Shown: positions 31,493 through 43,095, counted from the stretch's first letter. The stretch: DNA of 64,000 nt from Coptis chinensis (GCA_015680905.1 CM027377.1:59913501-59977500), one strand, 5' to 3'. Translations and numbers: made by a program. The notes: a model not told the origin generated them from the sequence alone.

Positions 31493-32245
31493 GGGATGCG
31501 GTATTAACACCCCCATAAATGGGACTAGCACCCCTTTGACCAATTCAAAGGTACTATCACCCCTCCATTAAATACACAAAAAACACTAACGGACAAGCAA
31601 CTGCCGTGGGATCGCACAATCCACGGCATTGGGTTGCCGCAAGATCCCATATCCCACGGAAAGTGGTTGCCGTGGGTCCTTTTTTTTTTAAAAAAAAATT
31701 TAATAGCCACCGTAAAAAAAGTTAGTTGCTGCAAGATGATTTTGTTGACTAAAATGGAGTCTTTGCTTATGTTAATTATCAACACTCTTCTTCATTAATT
31801 TGATCACAAAATCTTATTATAACATATGAAAATATTTGCCGCGAGATAGCAAAATTATGGCTTGATTGTACATTTTTTTTGTCATGGTTTTGGTGTTGTT
31901 CTTGGAGTGTATAAAGAAACTTTAAAAAAAAAGAAAATGAGGTATCCATATGTCGTGTGTGTTCAATACGCAAAATTTGAAGTGAAAAAAAATAAAAAAT
32001 ACAAAAAAAATATGCCGCGGCAACTGCCTGCCGTGTGATATGGGATCTCGCGGTAACCCGATGTCGTGGATTGTGTGATCTCGCGGCAACTGCCTACTGT
32101 GGGATATGAGATCTCACGGCAACTACCTGTCGTAGAACTATGGGGATGTGGGGTGTAAAAGGACATATAAGGAATAACCATTATTGTTTTATTTTTTGTC
32201 AAAAGGGTGCTAGTCCCATTTATGGGGGTGCCAATACCGCACCCC
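31493..32245. mobile_element. Mutator-type MITE, copy 2, opposite orientation
   Basis: Terminal sequences GGGATGCGGTATTAACAC and GCCAATACCGCACCCC match copy 1 (13486-14182) in reverse orientation, with the shared block cccccataaatgggact in each end. The interior repeats the gatctcgcggcaac-type arms. I cannot find a matching 9-bp target duplication here (ggtaattat on the left, tttttattt on the right), so one edge may have been altered. Confidence 0.85.
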
Positions 32246-32249
32246 TTTT

Positions 32250-32909
32250 TATTTTTTTAAAATCCAACTTGTACCCCTTCTTGTTAATAAACAAAATTAT
32301 GGATGAGAAAACCCAAAACCCCTTTCTTCTCCAACCCAAAACCCCTTTCATCATTTCAATAGCTATCTCAGCTCCTATACATTCTGCCTCCAAAGCATTC
32401 GTTGCCTTGAATCTCCTGTATACAGCCCCCATCTATTTTCTTTCCTTATCATAGCATACTGCAGCAGCAGCTCCCTTTCCTGTGATCATCATAAGCACCA
32501 TCAAAAAGAGTCTTATGCCAATCACTGTAAGAGACTTCCCCTATACTATTGTCAGAGACATTAAACAGTAGACCACTGTCAGAAATGCTTGTAGGGATAC
32601 TAGTGTCCTCAGACATAGCTCTAAGGACCTCAGCAGTCCTTCTTCCTACTTTCTCATACATCATAACCACAGGGCATTCCTACTTTCCCATAACTCCCTA
32701 AGCATCATTATACTGAAAAAAGCACTTGATTTGTCTAGACTAACCTTCTGCCCAAAGGCAACACAATACTTTTCTAACATCTTCTTTAAACAATCAGCCT
32801 CCCCCAAGGTAGCTTTAATATATATAATGAGATCATCCACATAGAGGAGAGGATGTGGGAGATGGGAGGGGGGATTAACCTTAAAGCCAGACAGAAACCC
32901 CTTGCTTTC
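32250..32909 (-). pseudogene. LINE (non-LTR retrotransposon) reverse transcriptase and RNase H remnants
   Basis: On the minus strand the reverse transcriptase palm motif reads LLYVDDLIIYIKATLGEAD (YVDD at 32832-32843). It is followed by MLEKYCVAFGQKVSLDKSS and FFSIMM, the standard order in plant L1-type LINEs. It then jumps directly to the region before RNase H (RELWESRNALW, EKVGRRTAEVLRAMSEDTS) and to RNase H-like words (DWHKTLFDGAYDDHRKGS, then in a shifted frame ATNALEAECIGAEIAIEMM). A large internal deletion and at least one frameshift are therefore present. The upstream part of the palm lies beyond the solo LTR at 34180. Confidence 0.8.
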
Positions 32910-34179
32910 TGATAGGGTTATATACTAAAAGCATTACTTTTGTATTAACTCTAATTCTTTATATTTTGAATGAGAATCATATGGGCAAATGTTATGCATA
33001 TTATGTATGTTATTAGTTATATGCATGCGTCTAATACTTTATGTTGTAAATGATATGGTGTGTGGTGACACACAGAAAATCATACCATCAGTACCTTATA
33101 AAGTATAAGTAAACGTTCACAACCTAGATGGACTTGGACAAACCATTGGTACGGTTGTAGTATAATCTGGTATTAGTCTATCTTGAATACAGGATTACAC
33201 TAGTACATTTTGTGTGTATTGAACAGGACCAAGTGAGGTTGTTTCTCTTTATACTGACTATATAAGAGAACAAACACCTCTGTTATTATGGATGCTTGTC
33301 CTCTTAATCCGGATAAAATAACGGGCACTTGCGTGCATTGTACATTGCTTTAAATCATCAATGAGTGAGATTCATTTGTGAATCAACAAACTAGATGGAT
33401 TGGGTAATGACATTGTATGTAAGGTGTGCTGTTGATTATAGAAGGAATTCGTGACCCGCGGGAAGTCGGGCTGATAATGTCCCCTTGAGGAGCTTATAAG
33501 GATTGTCATGTAAACACTACAGGTAGATTTAATCTGACATGACAATGAGGTTGAGTGGTACTACTCAAGGACATAAGAAGTTGATTAATGTAGTTGTCAG
33601 TAACTTGACTTAATCAACGAGCATTCGATATCTTAAACACGGGGAGATCAACGAGCATATAATATGGAACCCATAAACGTAACACATAATTTAAGATTAG
33701 GGCGGTAGTGCAACAATGGCCTTTAGTGGAATAAGCCATTTGTTGACGGACTTGGGTTGTGTGTTCTGGGCGAACACAGGAAGCCCAAGCCCGTCAGGAG
33801 ACCTAACCCTGATTCCTCCTCATGGTCCCTGTTGTAGCCAATAAATAGAAACCTCTTTCTCTGGCCATTTTTTACACAAGAAAAACTCAAGGTTTTGCTC
33901 AAGAAAAGTAGATCCAAAATCGGTTCCAAATTTTGTGAGTGCGAGAGGCCAAGAGAGAAAGAAGAGGTTGGAAGATCATTGCCCACACAACGTCCATTCT
34001 AAGGATAAGAATACAACAGAAGATCAAGAGGTTGCTGCTTTCGTAGATCTTGGATTCTCAGAAAAATCACAGCCGATCTAAAGGTATGGATTTCTAAACC
34101 AAACCATGAACACCTTTATTCCACTGCGCATGGTGTTTGCGGTTCGTAGTCATTCGTTGCGACCATAACGGTTCCTACA
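32910..34179. mobile_element. Solo LTR, copy B (1270 bp), TSD ctttc
   Basis: It starts TGATAGGGTTATATAC, ends GGTTCCTACA and matches 2751-4005. The flanking pentamer is ctttc at 32905-32909 and again at 34180-34184. It interrupts the LINE reading frame exactly: removing it and one TSD joins ALSRMTLEAES to KGFLSGFKVNP. Confidence 0.93.
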
Positions 34180-34236
34180 CTTTCAGCTTCCAGAGTCATC
34201 CTAGATAGAGCTTCAGATACTAGAGTATGAACAAAG
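34180..34236 (-). pseudogene. LINE reverse transcriptase, segment upstream of the solo LTR
   Basis: Minus-strand reading LVSEALSRMTLEAES fits the block just before the YVDD motif of plant LINE reverse transcriptases. It continues at 32904 after the solo LTR. Only about 20 codons remain before the palindrome cluster. Confidence 0.7.
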
Positions 34237-34690
34237 CTTGTTCATCCCTATTGGAGCTATGAACAATGGATGTTCATAGCTCATGACTATGAACAATCAT
34301 TGTTCATAGTCCAATTGTGATATGAACAAAGAATATTCATAGCTTATGACTATGAACATTGATTGTTCATAATACGTACAGTATGGACTATGAACACTCA
34401 ACCGACATATAATTTAGGGTTTTTTTAAATAAATGGATGTTGAGCTATGGACAATGAGCGTTCATAGCTACCGGACTATGAACAGTCATTGTTCATAGTC
34501 CAATTGTGATATTCATAGCTCATAGTTATGAACAATCATTGTCCACAGTCCAATTGTGGTATGAACAAAGAATATTCATAACTCATGACTATGAACATTG
34601 ATTGTTCATAGTACGTACAGTATGGACTATGAACACTCATTGTTCATAGATCAACGTCCATTTATTTTAAAAATCCTAAATTATATGTCG
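34224..34690. repeat. Cluster of perfect palindromes built on tatgaaca/tgttcata, with direct and inverted duplication
   Basis: Examples are gagctatgaaca-atgga-tgttcatagctc (34254-34282, 12-bp perfect stem) and gactatgaacaat-c-attgttcatagtc (34285-34311, 13-bp perfect stem). A third is ggactatgaaca-gtcat-tgttcatagtcc near 34472-34500. A block of about 110 bp (34288-34392) repeats directly near 34527-34640. The outer sequence cgacatataattta (about 34396) is the inverse of taaattatatgtcg (about 34676), which belongs to the dsRNA-binding gene. The cluster abuts and replaces the 5' half of that gene. It does not match the other repeats in the window. Confidence 0.85.
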
Positions 34691-35398
34691 ATTGAGACAT
34701 TTCTACCTAAGAAAAAGGCAGAACATAATGCTGCTAAAGTTGCTCTAGAATCTATATTGAAGAAGGTCAAAGACGAAGGATGTCCAATAATAGATGAGGT
34801 GTGTTGCATGCATGTGTGTGTATGTGTGTCCGTGTCAATGTAACTTAGGTTATATATTTTTATTATTTTTTTGTCACTTTTACAGGATATGACATATTGC
34901 AAATCTATCCTTAATGAATTTGCTGTGAAGATTGGTTTGGAAATGCCTATTTATACAACTACCCAGTCAAATTGTCTTATTCCAGTGTTCATCTCAACTT
35001 TGGATTTCCATGGTAAAACATATACCAATACTCCCGCCAGGAGCAAAAAGGGGTCAGAACAAATAGGTGCACGTTCTGTTATCAAGTTAATTTTAGGTAG
35101 TTCTTTATGTTTTGATTCATGTTGATTAGATTTGTGGTTACATGGATTTTACTTTAACTACCTCTTAGATGATATTATCATGCAATTAGACCTGTTTGTT
35201 GGAGTGCTTTGAGTTCGCTTATTGAAGTAATTTGCAGGTACTGGGGCAGGATCACTTCTATCTTAAATCATCAAATCTAAAAGGAAAGTTTTTAATGCAT
35301 TGCCCAAAGTCAGTAAGAACGCAATTTTGCTAATAGTTCCGTGTTCAAAGAAATCTACACAAATTAGAGATGACCCAGAAATACATTTGGATGTCTAA
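34675..35398 (+). pseudogene. Double-stranded-RNA-binding protein (DRB type), C-terminal part, copy B
   Basis: Exon a (to 34798) holds the end of domain 1: NYMSIETFLPKKKAEHNAAK, then VALESILKKVKDEG. A donor (GAG|GTGTGT) and acceptor (CTTTTACAG) lead to exon b (34886-35096) with a complete second dsRNA-binding domain: YCKSILNEFAVKIGLEMPIY, PVFISTLDFHGKTYTN, RSKKGSEQIGARSVIKLIL. Exon c begins at 35238 after TTTGCAG and meets an in-frame TAA after GTGAGSLLS, though the frame then stays open to 35398. The N-terminal half of domain 1 is missing, its place being taken by the palindrome cluster. DRB proteins bind duplex RNA and assist Dicer-like enzymes. This copy is a pseudogene and is complementary to the fragment at 17427. 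Confidence 0.8.
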
Positions 35399-35579
35399 CC
35401 CTAAACACATGCATACATTCCAAATCACTCATTTACATTATGGAAAACATTAGGGAAAAACATTACAGACCATTAGCACTTGCATAAACTAGTCAGATGA
35501 TAACGACAGTAACCATCACATCTACAAATATCCCAACATCAAACAAACAAGCAACAGAACCCCACAACTAAATTGAGTT

Positions 35580-35756
35580 ATTTTCTTCCCAATGCCACTA
35601 AAGAGGCTGCCATGTTACACATTTTCAAGATGAACTATCTGATGAAGTGTCGCTTGAGTTGTTTAAATATGCGCTCCAGCTTAAGACAGTGCAAATCCAA
35701 CTGCCTCATTCTTTGGCGCTTATGTGCAAGGGCCAACTCTCCAGTCGCAAATTAAG
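35580..35756 (-). pseudogene. Paralogue of the small hypothetical gene, last exon
   Basis: The minus-strand reading TGELALAHKRQRMRQLDLH then LERIFKQLKRHF matches the repeated region of the protein at 17883-18284 but has only one copy of the 19-residue unit. It is followed by a stop. An acceptor-like sequence lies just upstream (ttcccttaatttgcgactg read from the minus strand). Confidence 0.5.
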
Positions 35757-36079
35757 GGAACAATTAATAAATGCAATAAGAATGTCCATCTACACACAAT
35801 ATACAGATGAGACATGACAATGAATACACCTTCTCCACATGCAAATAAGGGTAACTAATGGTTCTTGCTGCAATGTAATGACCAAAAACGACAATGCAAA
35901 TAACTAATGTACAACTGTCGATGATGCAATATACCCTAGCAATAACTACACCAAGACATCTCATGATACACCAAGACATCTAATGATACAATGTCATTGC
36001 CAAAATCGACAATGAAAATATGAAAATAAATAAAGAAGCACTGTCGTCACAATATAGTGTAAATGACTTTCTTAAGCGC
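35757..36079. other. Probable intron or spacer of the small hypothetical gene copy B
   Basis: AT-rich with two near-identical short direct repeats (caccaagacatct.atgatac at about 35950-35985). No coding motif. Confidence 0.35.
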
Positions 36080-36279
36080 TCACGGAGGGAGGAATTCTTG
36101 TGGGGGTTGTTCATCATGGAAAACAGAGATCTCATAATATCTGGAAATGTCAAACTTAGAACTCAACTCACAGGAAGACACGAAAGAATCTAACTGCAGA
36201 AACCGTATCTCAAATGCCCATTGCGCATGCAACTGAGCCGAAAGTAAACCTCTCATAACAACATTCCTTTTGGCATCAT
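36080..36279 (-). pseudogene. Upstream exon of hypothetical gene copy B, cut by retroelement 3
   Basis: The minus-strand frame reads NVVMRGLLSAQLHAQWAFEI then DSFVSSCELSSKFDISRYY and ends at a stop at 36080-36082. It is interrupted at 36280 by an LTR, and the five bases before it (atcat, 36275-36279) are the expected target site. It has no recognised domain. Confidence 0.4.
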
Positions 36280-37665
36280 TGATAAGAGCCCAAAACTGTA
36301 GTTTTAACCCTATAACAGTCATACTTTTAGACCAATTATGTGAGTAATAATTAAGAGTTAATACTGATTACGTGTTTTTATGCGTTTCAGGCTTCAAAGT
36401 CAATTATGTGCAGAAATGTGCCACTTTGATGAGATAAAGGAGCAATGGTTGGTTGCTAAGGAGTTCTGTGATTAAAGGCCAAAATTCAAGAAGACAAAGC
36501 CTTTCTAAAGCCCGGTCAAAGCTGAAAAGTCAAAGTCAATGCGGGCAGAAACAGCACACAAAGTCAACAGAACTTCCGAAGGCCGTATCTTTGGACTCAG
36601 ACCTCGGAATTGGGTCTACCTTATGTCAAAATGATCGGCTCGGAAAGAGCTTTCCAATGGTCTAAGCTTTGTCCCAATCAGAGGAGCAAAAGTGGATGAA
36701 AAGTCTGTCGAAGCCAACTGCAGCTGAAGAGGCCTTTTTAGACTGAAAGAATTGGGTTTTGGGCCTGATTCTCTGGCCCAAAACATGGCTCCAAGCCCAT
36801 GCACGATTTTTGGATCTGAAACATATAAAAACAAAAGCTTAGCTCTTTGTTAATGGTAGCTAGTTAGACCTAAAACTATAGATAATTCTAGATCTAGTTT
36901 TCATTAAATAAAATTAAGTTTAGTTCATTTCAATTCTTGTTTTAGATTAATCTTTAGAATCATTGTTCTTCATTAGTTTGATAAATAAAATAGCTAGTTT
37001 GTCAATTTCGATTTTGTCATTTCAATTTATAGATCTAATTTTAATTCTTGTTTAGTATCATTTCTGAGTTGTTAAATTAGATTGAAGTATTGTTAGTTAA
37101 ATTAGCCAAGTTAGAATTTTGGTATGATGTTTAGTTATAATTCAATGAGAAATAATGGTTTGATGAATCAAGGCTAAAACCTCCATTAGAGGGGTTGATG
37201 AAGCCTTGATGAAAACTTAGTTGTATAGTGTAGAGTCGTTGTAGAGTCTATTCCATTCAGAAGGTCGTGTTTAAGCCATGAGAATAGGTGGGGCGACCTC
37301 ACATGCTAGTTATAATTGGCGTAAATGTCATGCTAATTAGGGATTAGAAGCGAGCAATTCTTACCGTAAGAACGTAAGAATTGGATTACAACGATCTATG
37401 CTAGGTGATTAAGTTGGATTCAAGGTGGATTCACTTCCCTCTAATTCTTTATCTAGATTCACATTTCAGTATTAAAGTAGCATTCCGTTATTCGTAACCT
37501 GTCAATTGAATCCACCCCGTAGTATAGAATTCCCCTCGTAAATCTCTCACTAGACATAAAACCGATTAGTTAACTACGAGATCATTCCATGCTAAAGAAC
37601 TAGGAGTGGAACGAATCTGTTACTCCACTCTATTTCGATAGAATTGAGAGTAGAAAACTTGATAG
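36280..37665 (+). repeat. First LTR of element 3, left part
   Basis: Starts TGATAAGAGCCCAAAACTG; interrupted at gatag (37661-37665) by element 2, and resumes at 50193. Confidence 0.9.
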
Positions 37666-39173
37666 TGATAAGAGCCCAAAACTGTAGTTTTAACCCTTTA
37701 ACAGTCATACTTTTAGACCAATTATGTGAGTAATAATTAAGAGTTAACACTGATTACGTGTTTTTATGCATTTCAGGCTTCAAAGTCCATTATGTGCAGA
37801 AAGGTGCCACTTTAGCGAGATAAAGGAGCAAAGGTCGGTTACTAAGGAGTTCCGTGATTAAAGGCCAAGTTTTGAGAAGACAAAGCCTTTCTAAAAGCCA
37901 GGTCAAAAGCTGAAGAGTCGACGTTGGCGGGAAAGCAAAGACACACAAAGTCGTGAGAACTTCCAAAGGACATATCTTTGGACTCAGACCTCGGAATGGG
38001 GCCTACCTTATGTCAAAATGACCGGCTCGGAAAGATATTTCCAATGGTCTAAGCCTTGACCCAATCAGAGGAGCAGAAGTGGACGGAAAGTCTGTTGAAG
38101 CCAACTGCAGCTGAAGAGGCCTTTTTGGACTGAAAGAATTGGGTTTTGGGCCTGATTCTCTGGCCCAAAACATGGCTCCAAGCCCATGCACGATTTTTGG
38201 ATCTGAATGTATAAAAACAAAAGCTAAGTAGTTAGTTAAGGGTAGATAGTTAGACCTAGAAATAGATTAGATTAGTTAGCCTCCATTAATGAATTCTAGA
38301 TCTAGTTTTTCATGTAGATTAATTAAGTTTAGTTCCATTTCAATTATTGTATTAGATTAAACCTTTGAATCTTGTTCTTCATTTTGATTAGATCAATAAA
38401 GTAGTATTTTTTATCAATTTGGATTTTGTCATTTCCATTCCTAGATCTAATTTCAATTCCTGTCTTTATTTCATTTGAGTCACTAAATTAGATTTCATTA
38501 TTGTTTAATTAAGTAAATTTCAATTCTTTATATCATGTTTAGTTTAAATGTAATCGAAATGATTATGCGTAATGATTCTCGGCTAAACCTCCATTAGAGG
38601 GGGTTGAGAAGCCTTGATGAAAGCTTGATTCCGAATATCGTAGAATCGTCGTAATTTCCTTTCCACTCTAGAAACGATTAGTTCACCATGAGATTGGGTT
38701 TAATCGTTCACATGCTAGTTATGAATTGGTAGGAATGCCATGTGTAATTAGGGATTAGGAAGAACCACTTGTTCTGCGAAGCAGTTCAATTCGGATTACG
38801 ATGATTCGTCGTTAATAGGATTAAGTCGAGTTAAGGTGGAATCAATCCCCCTCTAACTTCTTATCATCGAATCAACGTAGCATTCCCTTAGTTATTCCCA
38901 TAGTCGACTAGTTGCATTTTGTGGGTAGTTGCATCGTAGTCTAGTTGCCTCATTAAGTAAAATCTCATTGACTTTAAGTAGAGTACTTACACGTGAGAAC
39001 ATAGCATACGGAAGGACTAGGAGTGGAACGAATCACTCTACTCCACTATATCTCATAGGATTGAGAGTAGAATCTTTGATAAATTAGGCACGTAAATAGT
39101 TTTAGTTTACTTACGTTTTGAGTTTTATCGTTCATTTCGTAGGTAAACTATTCATTTATTTTATGTTTTATCA
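37666..39173 (+). repeat. 5' LTR of retroelement 2
   Basis: TGATAAGAGCCCAAAACTG to TTATTTTATGTTTTATCA. Nearly identical to 48683-50187, with a few local differences such as at 37870 (ccaagttttgagaag against ccaagtttcaagaag). Confidence 0.92.
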
Positions 39174-39175
39174 AA

Positions 39176-39188
39176 TGGCGCCGCTGCC
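39176..39188 (+). promoter_or_regulatory. Primer-binding site, tRNA-Asp type (element 2)
   Basis: TGGCGCCGCTGCC, two bases after the LTR, differs by one base from the tRNA-Asp-type sequence. The leader beyond it contains a GC-rich stretch (ccgacgccgccgcggcgcc, about 39321) unlike the repeats of element 1. Confidence 0.85.
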
Positions 39189-39709
39189 ATCTTAGTTTCA
39201 CTTTCGTATTGTTTTCGTAGTATTAGTACTGTTCTTAAAGTCCCATTTCACCCACCCACCCTTGTTTGATTCATACCGGTGGTTGTCCATTTTGAGTTGA
39301 AAAATTCGGGTAAAATTACACCGACGCCGCCGCGGCGCCCCTCCATGGCGACCCTAACTTCTAACTCATGGACATAGACCGACCCCCATGTGGGAGCTGC
39401 GACGCTTAAAACACTGTAATTTGAAAATTACTTTCGGATGACGACCGCTTCTATCTGGCGACCGGCATGCAATGTTAAATTTTTCGGATTTCGGCGGTTT
39501 TGACTCGAACTTTGCTCTTTCATATTTTTCAGTGTTCTAACTGCTATATACACCGAACAAGCGTAAACAAGACGCTATTCATAATCAAAGCAAAGGCCTA
39601 ATCAGGTATTCCTTTCTTCCAAACCTCGCGATCTCCGTTAGAGGTTTATACTAGTATATCGAATTGTTTGGAGTGTTGGCGTGTTTAGCTAAGTTGGTCT
39701 TAGCCTTGT

Positions 39710-41506
39710 ATGAGGTTAAGGTGCGGGCCGAACAAAACACCGAAGCGTAAATACACAACAACATCAACAATCAAGTCTATCTAGTATACCACACACTACA
39801 CCTCTAGCTACTATTTCACATACACCACCCGATATAATGGCGGAAGAAAAGAGACTCCTCTCTCGACTTCTACAAAGCCTTGGCGATAGCCCCAAATCTT
39901 GCATCGTTCTAGCGGACCAGTGGGGATTTCGAATCCTCCAAATATTTTTTTTAATTTGTTTTCATGGATTTTTCATGGATTGAACATCGTAGGATTGAAC
40001 AAGTCCTAACAACATTCCACCATCCCACGGTTGGATGCGGAACAAATTAAATTAAGGGTATTCCCTTTCACCTTAGCCGATAAAGGCGTCTTGGTTAACT
40101 GCCCAAAAGCCTAATTACGTGGACTCGTGGGCTAAACTTGTTCATTTGTTTATGGAACATTTTTACCCACCCCTAAAGACGGATGAGATGCTTTCCAAGA
40201 TTCATTTCTTTTCGACAAAATCCTCATGAATCATTTTCAAAGGCTTGGAATCGTTTCACCGATCTCCTTATAGAGTGTCCACATCATAACTTAGCAAAAG
40301 ACACGTTAGTTAAATTGCCTTTTCAAAGGACTTCTACACCACCATAAAGAAGTCCTAGACATAATGAATGGGGGTAGTTTTTAAGCAAAGGAGCCTCGAG
40401 GCTTATAAATTTTAGAGGATCAAACTAAAGCGAAAAATAACAACTGGGGGTAGTGACGATTACTCCCGCTCCGCTAGTTCTTCTTCCACGATTAAGGCTA
40501 CCAAGTATGTTTGAGGTTAAATCAGATCCGAGCTTAAAACTCTAATTGAATCCCTCACAAAAAGGTAGAGGCCATTTACGTACAACAAAAGCCAATCCCC
40601 TGTCATGAATGTAAATACAAATCCATGTAGTTTCATTTGGAGCCCCGAGCATCCCGACTCGCGCGTCTATTGCCTATGAACAGGCTTGTTCCATTAATAG
40701 TGAACCTAACGCCCTTGGAGACAAAATCCCAACATCGGTTGGAGAAATAACCAAAGCGTCACACCTCAAGGGTACAATAATCAATATGTTAAGCCTCCAC
40801 GCGGCTTTAACCAAGCCCCACTACGACAAGGGCGTGGTCGGGGAATTTTAATAATTATAACAACCAAGTGCAACCTCGACAAGGTGAAGCACAAGGTCAA
40901 GGTAGTTATAATAATTATAATGCTAATAGAGGTATCGTTCCGGTAAATAATAACTATCAAAATCCACCCATAAATAATTCACGTGAAATAGTTCTAGTCA
41001 CACCACCCGTGACTACTACACCCACACAACCGGATCGTCTTGACACCTTCATACAAGTGAGCCAAAAACTTTTCCAAACCATGGCTCAATCTAACCAACA
41101 GCTTCTACAATCCGTTAATAATTTAACCAAACAGTTGGCTCAAGATAAAGCCCAACCCAAAGGTGTGTTTCCAGGTAACGAAATACCTAATCCTAAAACA
41201 ACAAATACAGCCTTTGAGGTAACCGATAATACTAGTAATGAGTATGAAAATGTAGGGGAGCTAAAGGCCATCACCACCCTCCGTTCTGGTAGAGTGGTTG
41301 ATAACAAAGTAACTATGCTTATAGTTACCCCACCAGTAGCCCCTACACCTGCTATATTACTAGATAGCGAAATAGAAACTGAAGAGCCTACCATTTGTAG
41401 AGGTACCCGGTTACAACACAACCTAAGAAATAGGAGGCCACGGTTAAACATCCAGGTAATACCATTGCTAAATATAGACAGAAACCACCGTTTCCACAAA
41501 AATTAG
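39710..41506 (+). pseudogene. gag of element 2, frameshifted
   Basis: Starts at ATG 39710 (MRLRCGPN-like) and breaks early. Homology to the gag core is scattered over 40080-40400. The Gln/Asn-rich C-terminal part is open from 40868 (GSYNNYNANRGIVPVNNNYQ) and runs to AITTLRSGRVVDNKV before shifting at about 41400. Confidence 0.75.
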
Positions 41507-41508
41507 CC

Positions 41509-42091
41509 ATGTTAACTAGGGATACAAATTACGAGGAGATTAGGGATGTTTTCAAGAATCTAACTATAAACCTTCCCTTCCTCGAAGCTATAAAAAAGCT
41601 ACCACACCATGCTAAGTTTCTTAAGGAATTGTGTACTACTAGGCGTAAGACCAATATACCAAAAGGCCTTTTAAGCGAACAATTCCCAACTCTATCGAAC
41701 ATAATGGAATTGTTAAGTACAAGGACCTCGGTAGATCCCTCTTGCACAATGCACCTTAGGAGATTCTTATCTGACGACGACGTTATTAGACTTGGGGGCT
41801 AGTGTCAACTTACTCCCGTTTTATTTGTATAGACAAATAGGTCTAGGCGAGATGCAACCCACTAGAATGGCGTTGCAATTAGGCGATCGGTCTATTAAGT
41901 ATCCTAAGGGTGTCGTCGAAAATGTTACGGTAAAAATTCAGGATTTTTACTATCCGGTGATTTTGTCATCCTCGACCACGAAGTCGATTAACGACTCTGT
42001 CGATCATCTTAGAATGCCCTTTTCGGCAACTGCCAATGCGCTCATTAATTGCCGTGATGGTTCAATGTCCATGTCTTTTGGCCATCTTTAA
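41509..42091 (+). pseudogene. Aspartic protease of element 2, frameshifted
   Basis: The N-terminal part (FLEAIKKLPHHAKFLKEL) and the active-site part (LGASVNLLPFYLYRQIGL, opening at 41792) lie in two frames. Truncation against reverse transcriptase occurs as in element 1: readable words continue to SMSFGHL and then FARDYFNNTFLDNHMPKFL (42141 frame), which in element 3 lies between protease and reverse transcriptase. Confidence 0.75.
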
Positions 42092-42612
42092 CATTTGAAG
42101 TCAATGTTTTAAAACAAAGACACGATTACCCGATTCGTCTATGGATGGAGAGGTTAGCATGATCGAGAGCTTTGCTCGAGATTATTTCAACAACACGTTC
42201 CTTGATAATCATATGCCCAAATTTCTTTCCTTTGGAAGTTCAGACTCCAACATTTCCAACATTTCCATCCCTACACTAGTCGATACACATGTTACGGATG
42301 AGGATGAGATAGATGACTTTCTCAAAGATGTAGAGAACTATAATAGTAACGAGGATATGACCAATCTAGATGAGCAATTCGATGAGTTCCTTAGAGCAGG
42401 TGACGATTCGATCACCCTATCAAGAACTACCTTGCACAACATCCACCTCGATTCCCCTCCTTCCACCCTTTCAAAGGAATCTCGATTTTGCACTCGACCC
42501 TGTTGTTTCTTCCGTGCTTTATAATTTTTAAATTCACCTAATAAACAAATACTACTGAAGGACAAACCATTTGACACCTTCATTTTCAGAATTGAGGCAG
42601 TCCACACACACA

Positions 42613-42942
42613 ATGAATGAGTTTTGTGCTAAAACCACATCCTCATTGTTTACTGTGTCTGTCTTTCTACAACTTATCCATATCCACCATATTCTCCACA
42701 ACCATTCACTTTTCCACACTTATTTACTAGAACACCCACTCATTCAAAATGAAAAGAAGGGGCATGCTAGGTTACGTAATAAGGTTATCCGACTTCGCTT
42801 TCATTTCACTAGGTTGAGTCATAGGAAATCTTGGTGCTTGATTGTGTTTGGATATGTTTTCTGGGATATTTATTTATGGAATGATCCACAACTATTTCGG
42901 TTGTTGATATATGATAAACTGCATGTTCATACATACGTCTAG
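42613..42942 (+). CDS. Short unknown ORF at the pol position (element 2)
   Basis: From MNEFCAKTTSSLFTVSVF to RLSHRKSWCLIVFGYVFWDI and YDKLHVHTYV. The C-terminal half is almost the same as at 23580-23774. No domain recognised. Confidence 0.35.
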   Translation: MNEFCAKTTSSLFTVSVFLQLIHIHHILHNHSLFHTYLLEHPLIQNEKKGHARLRNKVIRLRFHFTRLSHRKSWCLIVFGYVFWDIYLWNDPQLFRLLIYDKLHVHTYV

Positions 42943-43021
42943 ATAAAGTCTCGAGTATCTGACTATAAACGACTCAACTTTTGTGTTTGGTGCATTTCCT
43001 TTCATTTCCATATATTGGTAA

Positions 43022-43095
43022 ATGCACCATTAAGGTAACCGGGCCCTCCCTATGGAGTGTGTGGCTGTAAGTACCGGGTCCTAAGTCCACGATTA
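43022..43095 (+). promoter_or_regulatory. Conserved noncoding block after pol position (element 2)
   Basis: Equivalent of 23855-23930 and 56518-56590: caccattaaggtaaccggg, then ccctatggagtgtgtggctg and taagtacc. A hairpin-plus-purine site follows at about 43263-43312 (aaacaaatttt ... aaaatttgtttgggggtggg). Confidence 0.5.

Noticed and set aside
32449..32670. 73-codon minus-strand frame that first looked like a separate small gene
   Set aside because: Its content (WHKTLFDGAYDDHRKGS and the following shifted frame with ALEAECIGAEIAIE) fits the RNase H region of the adjacent LINE.
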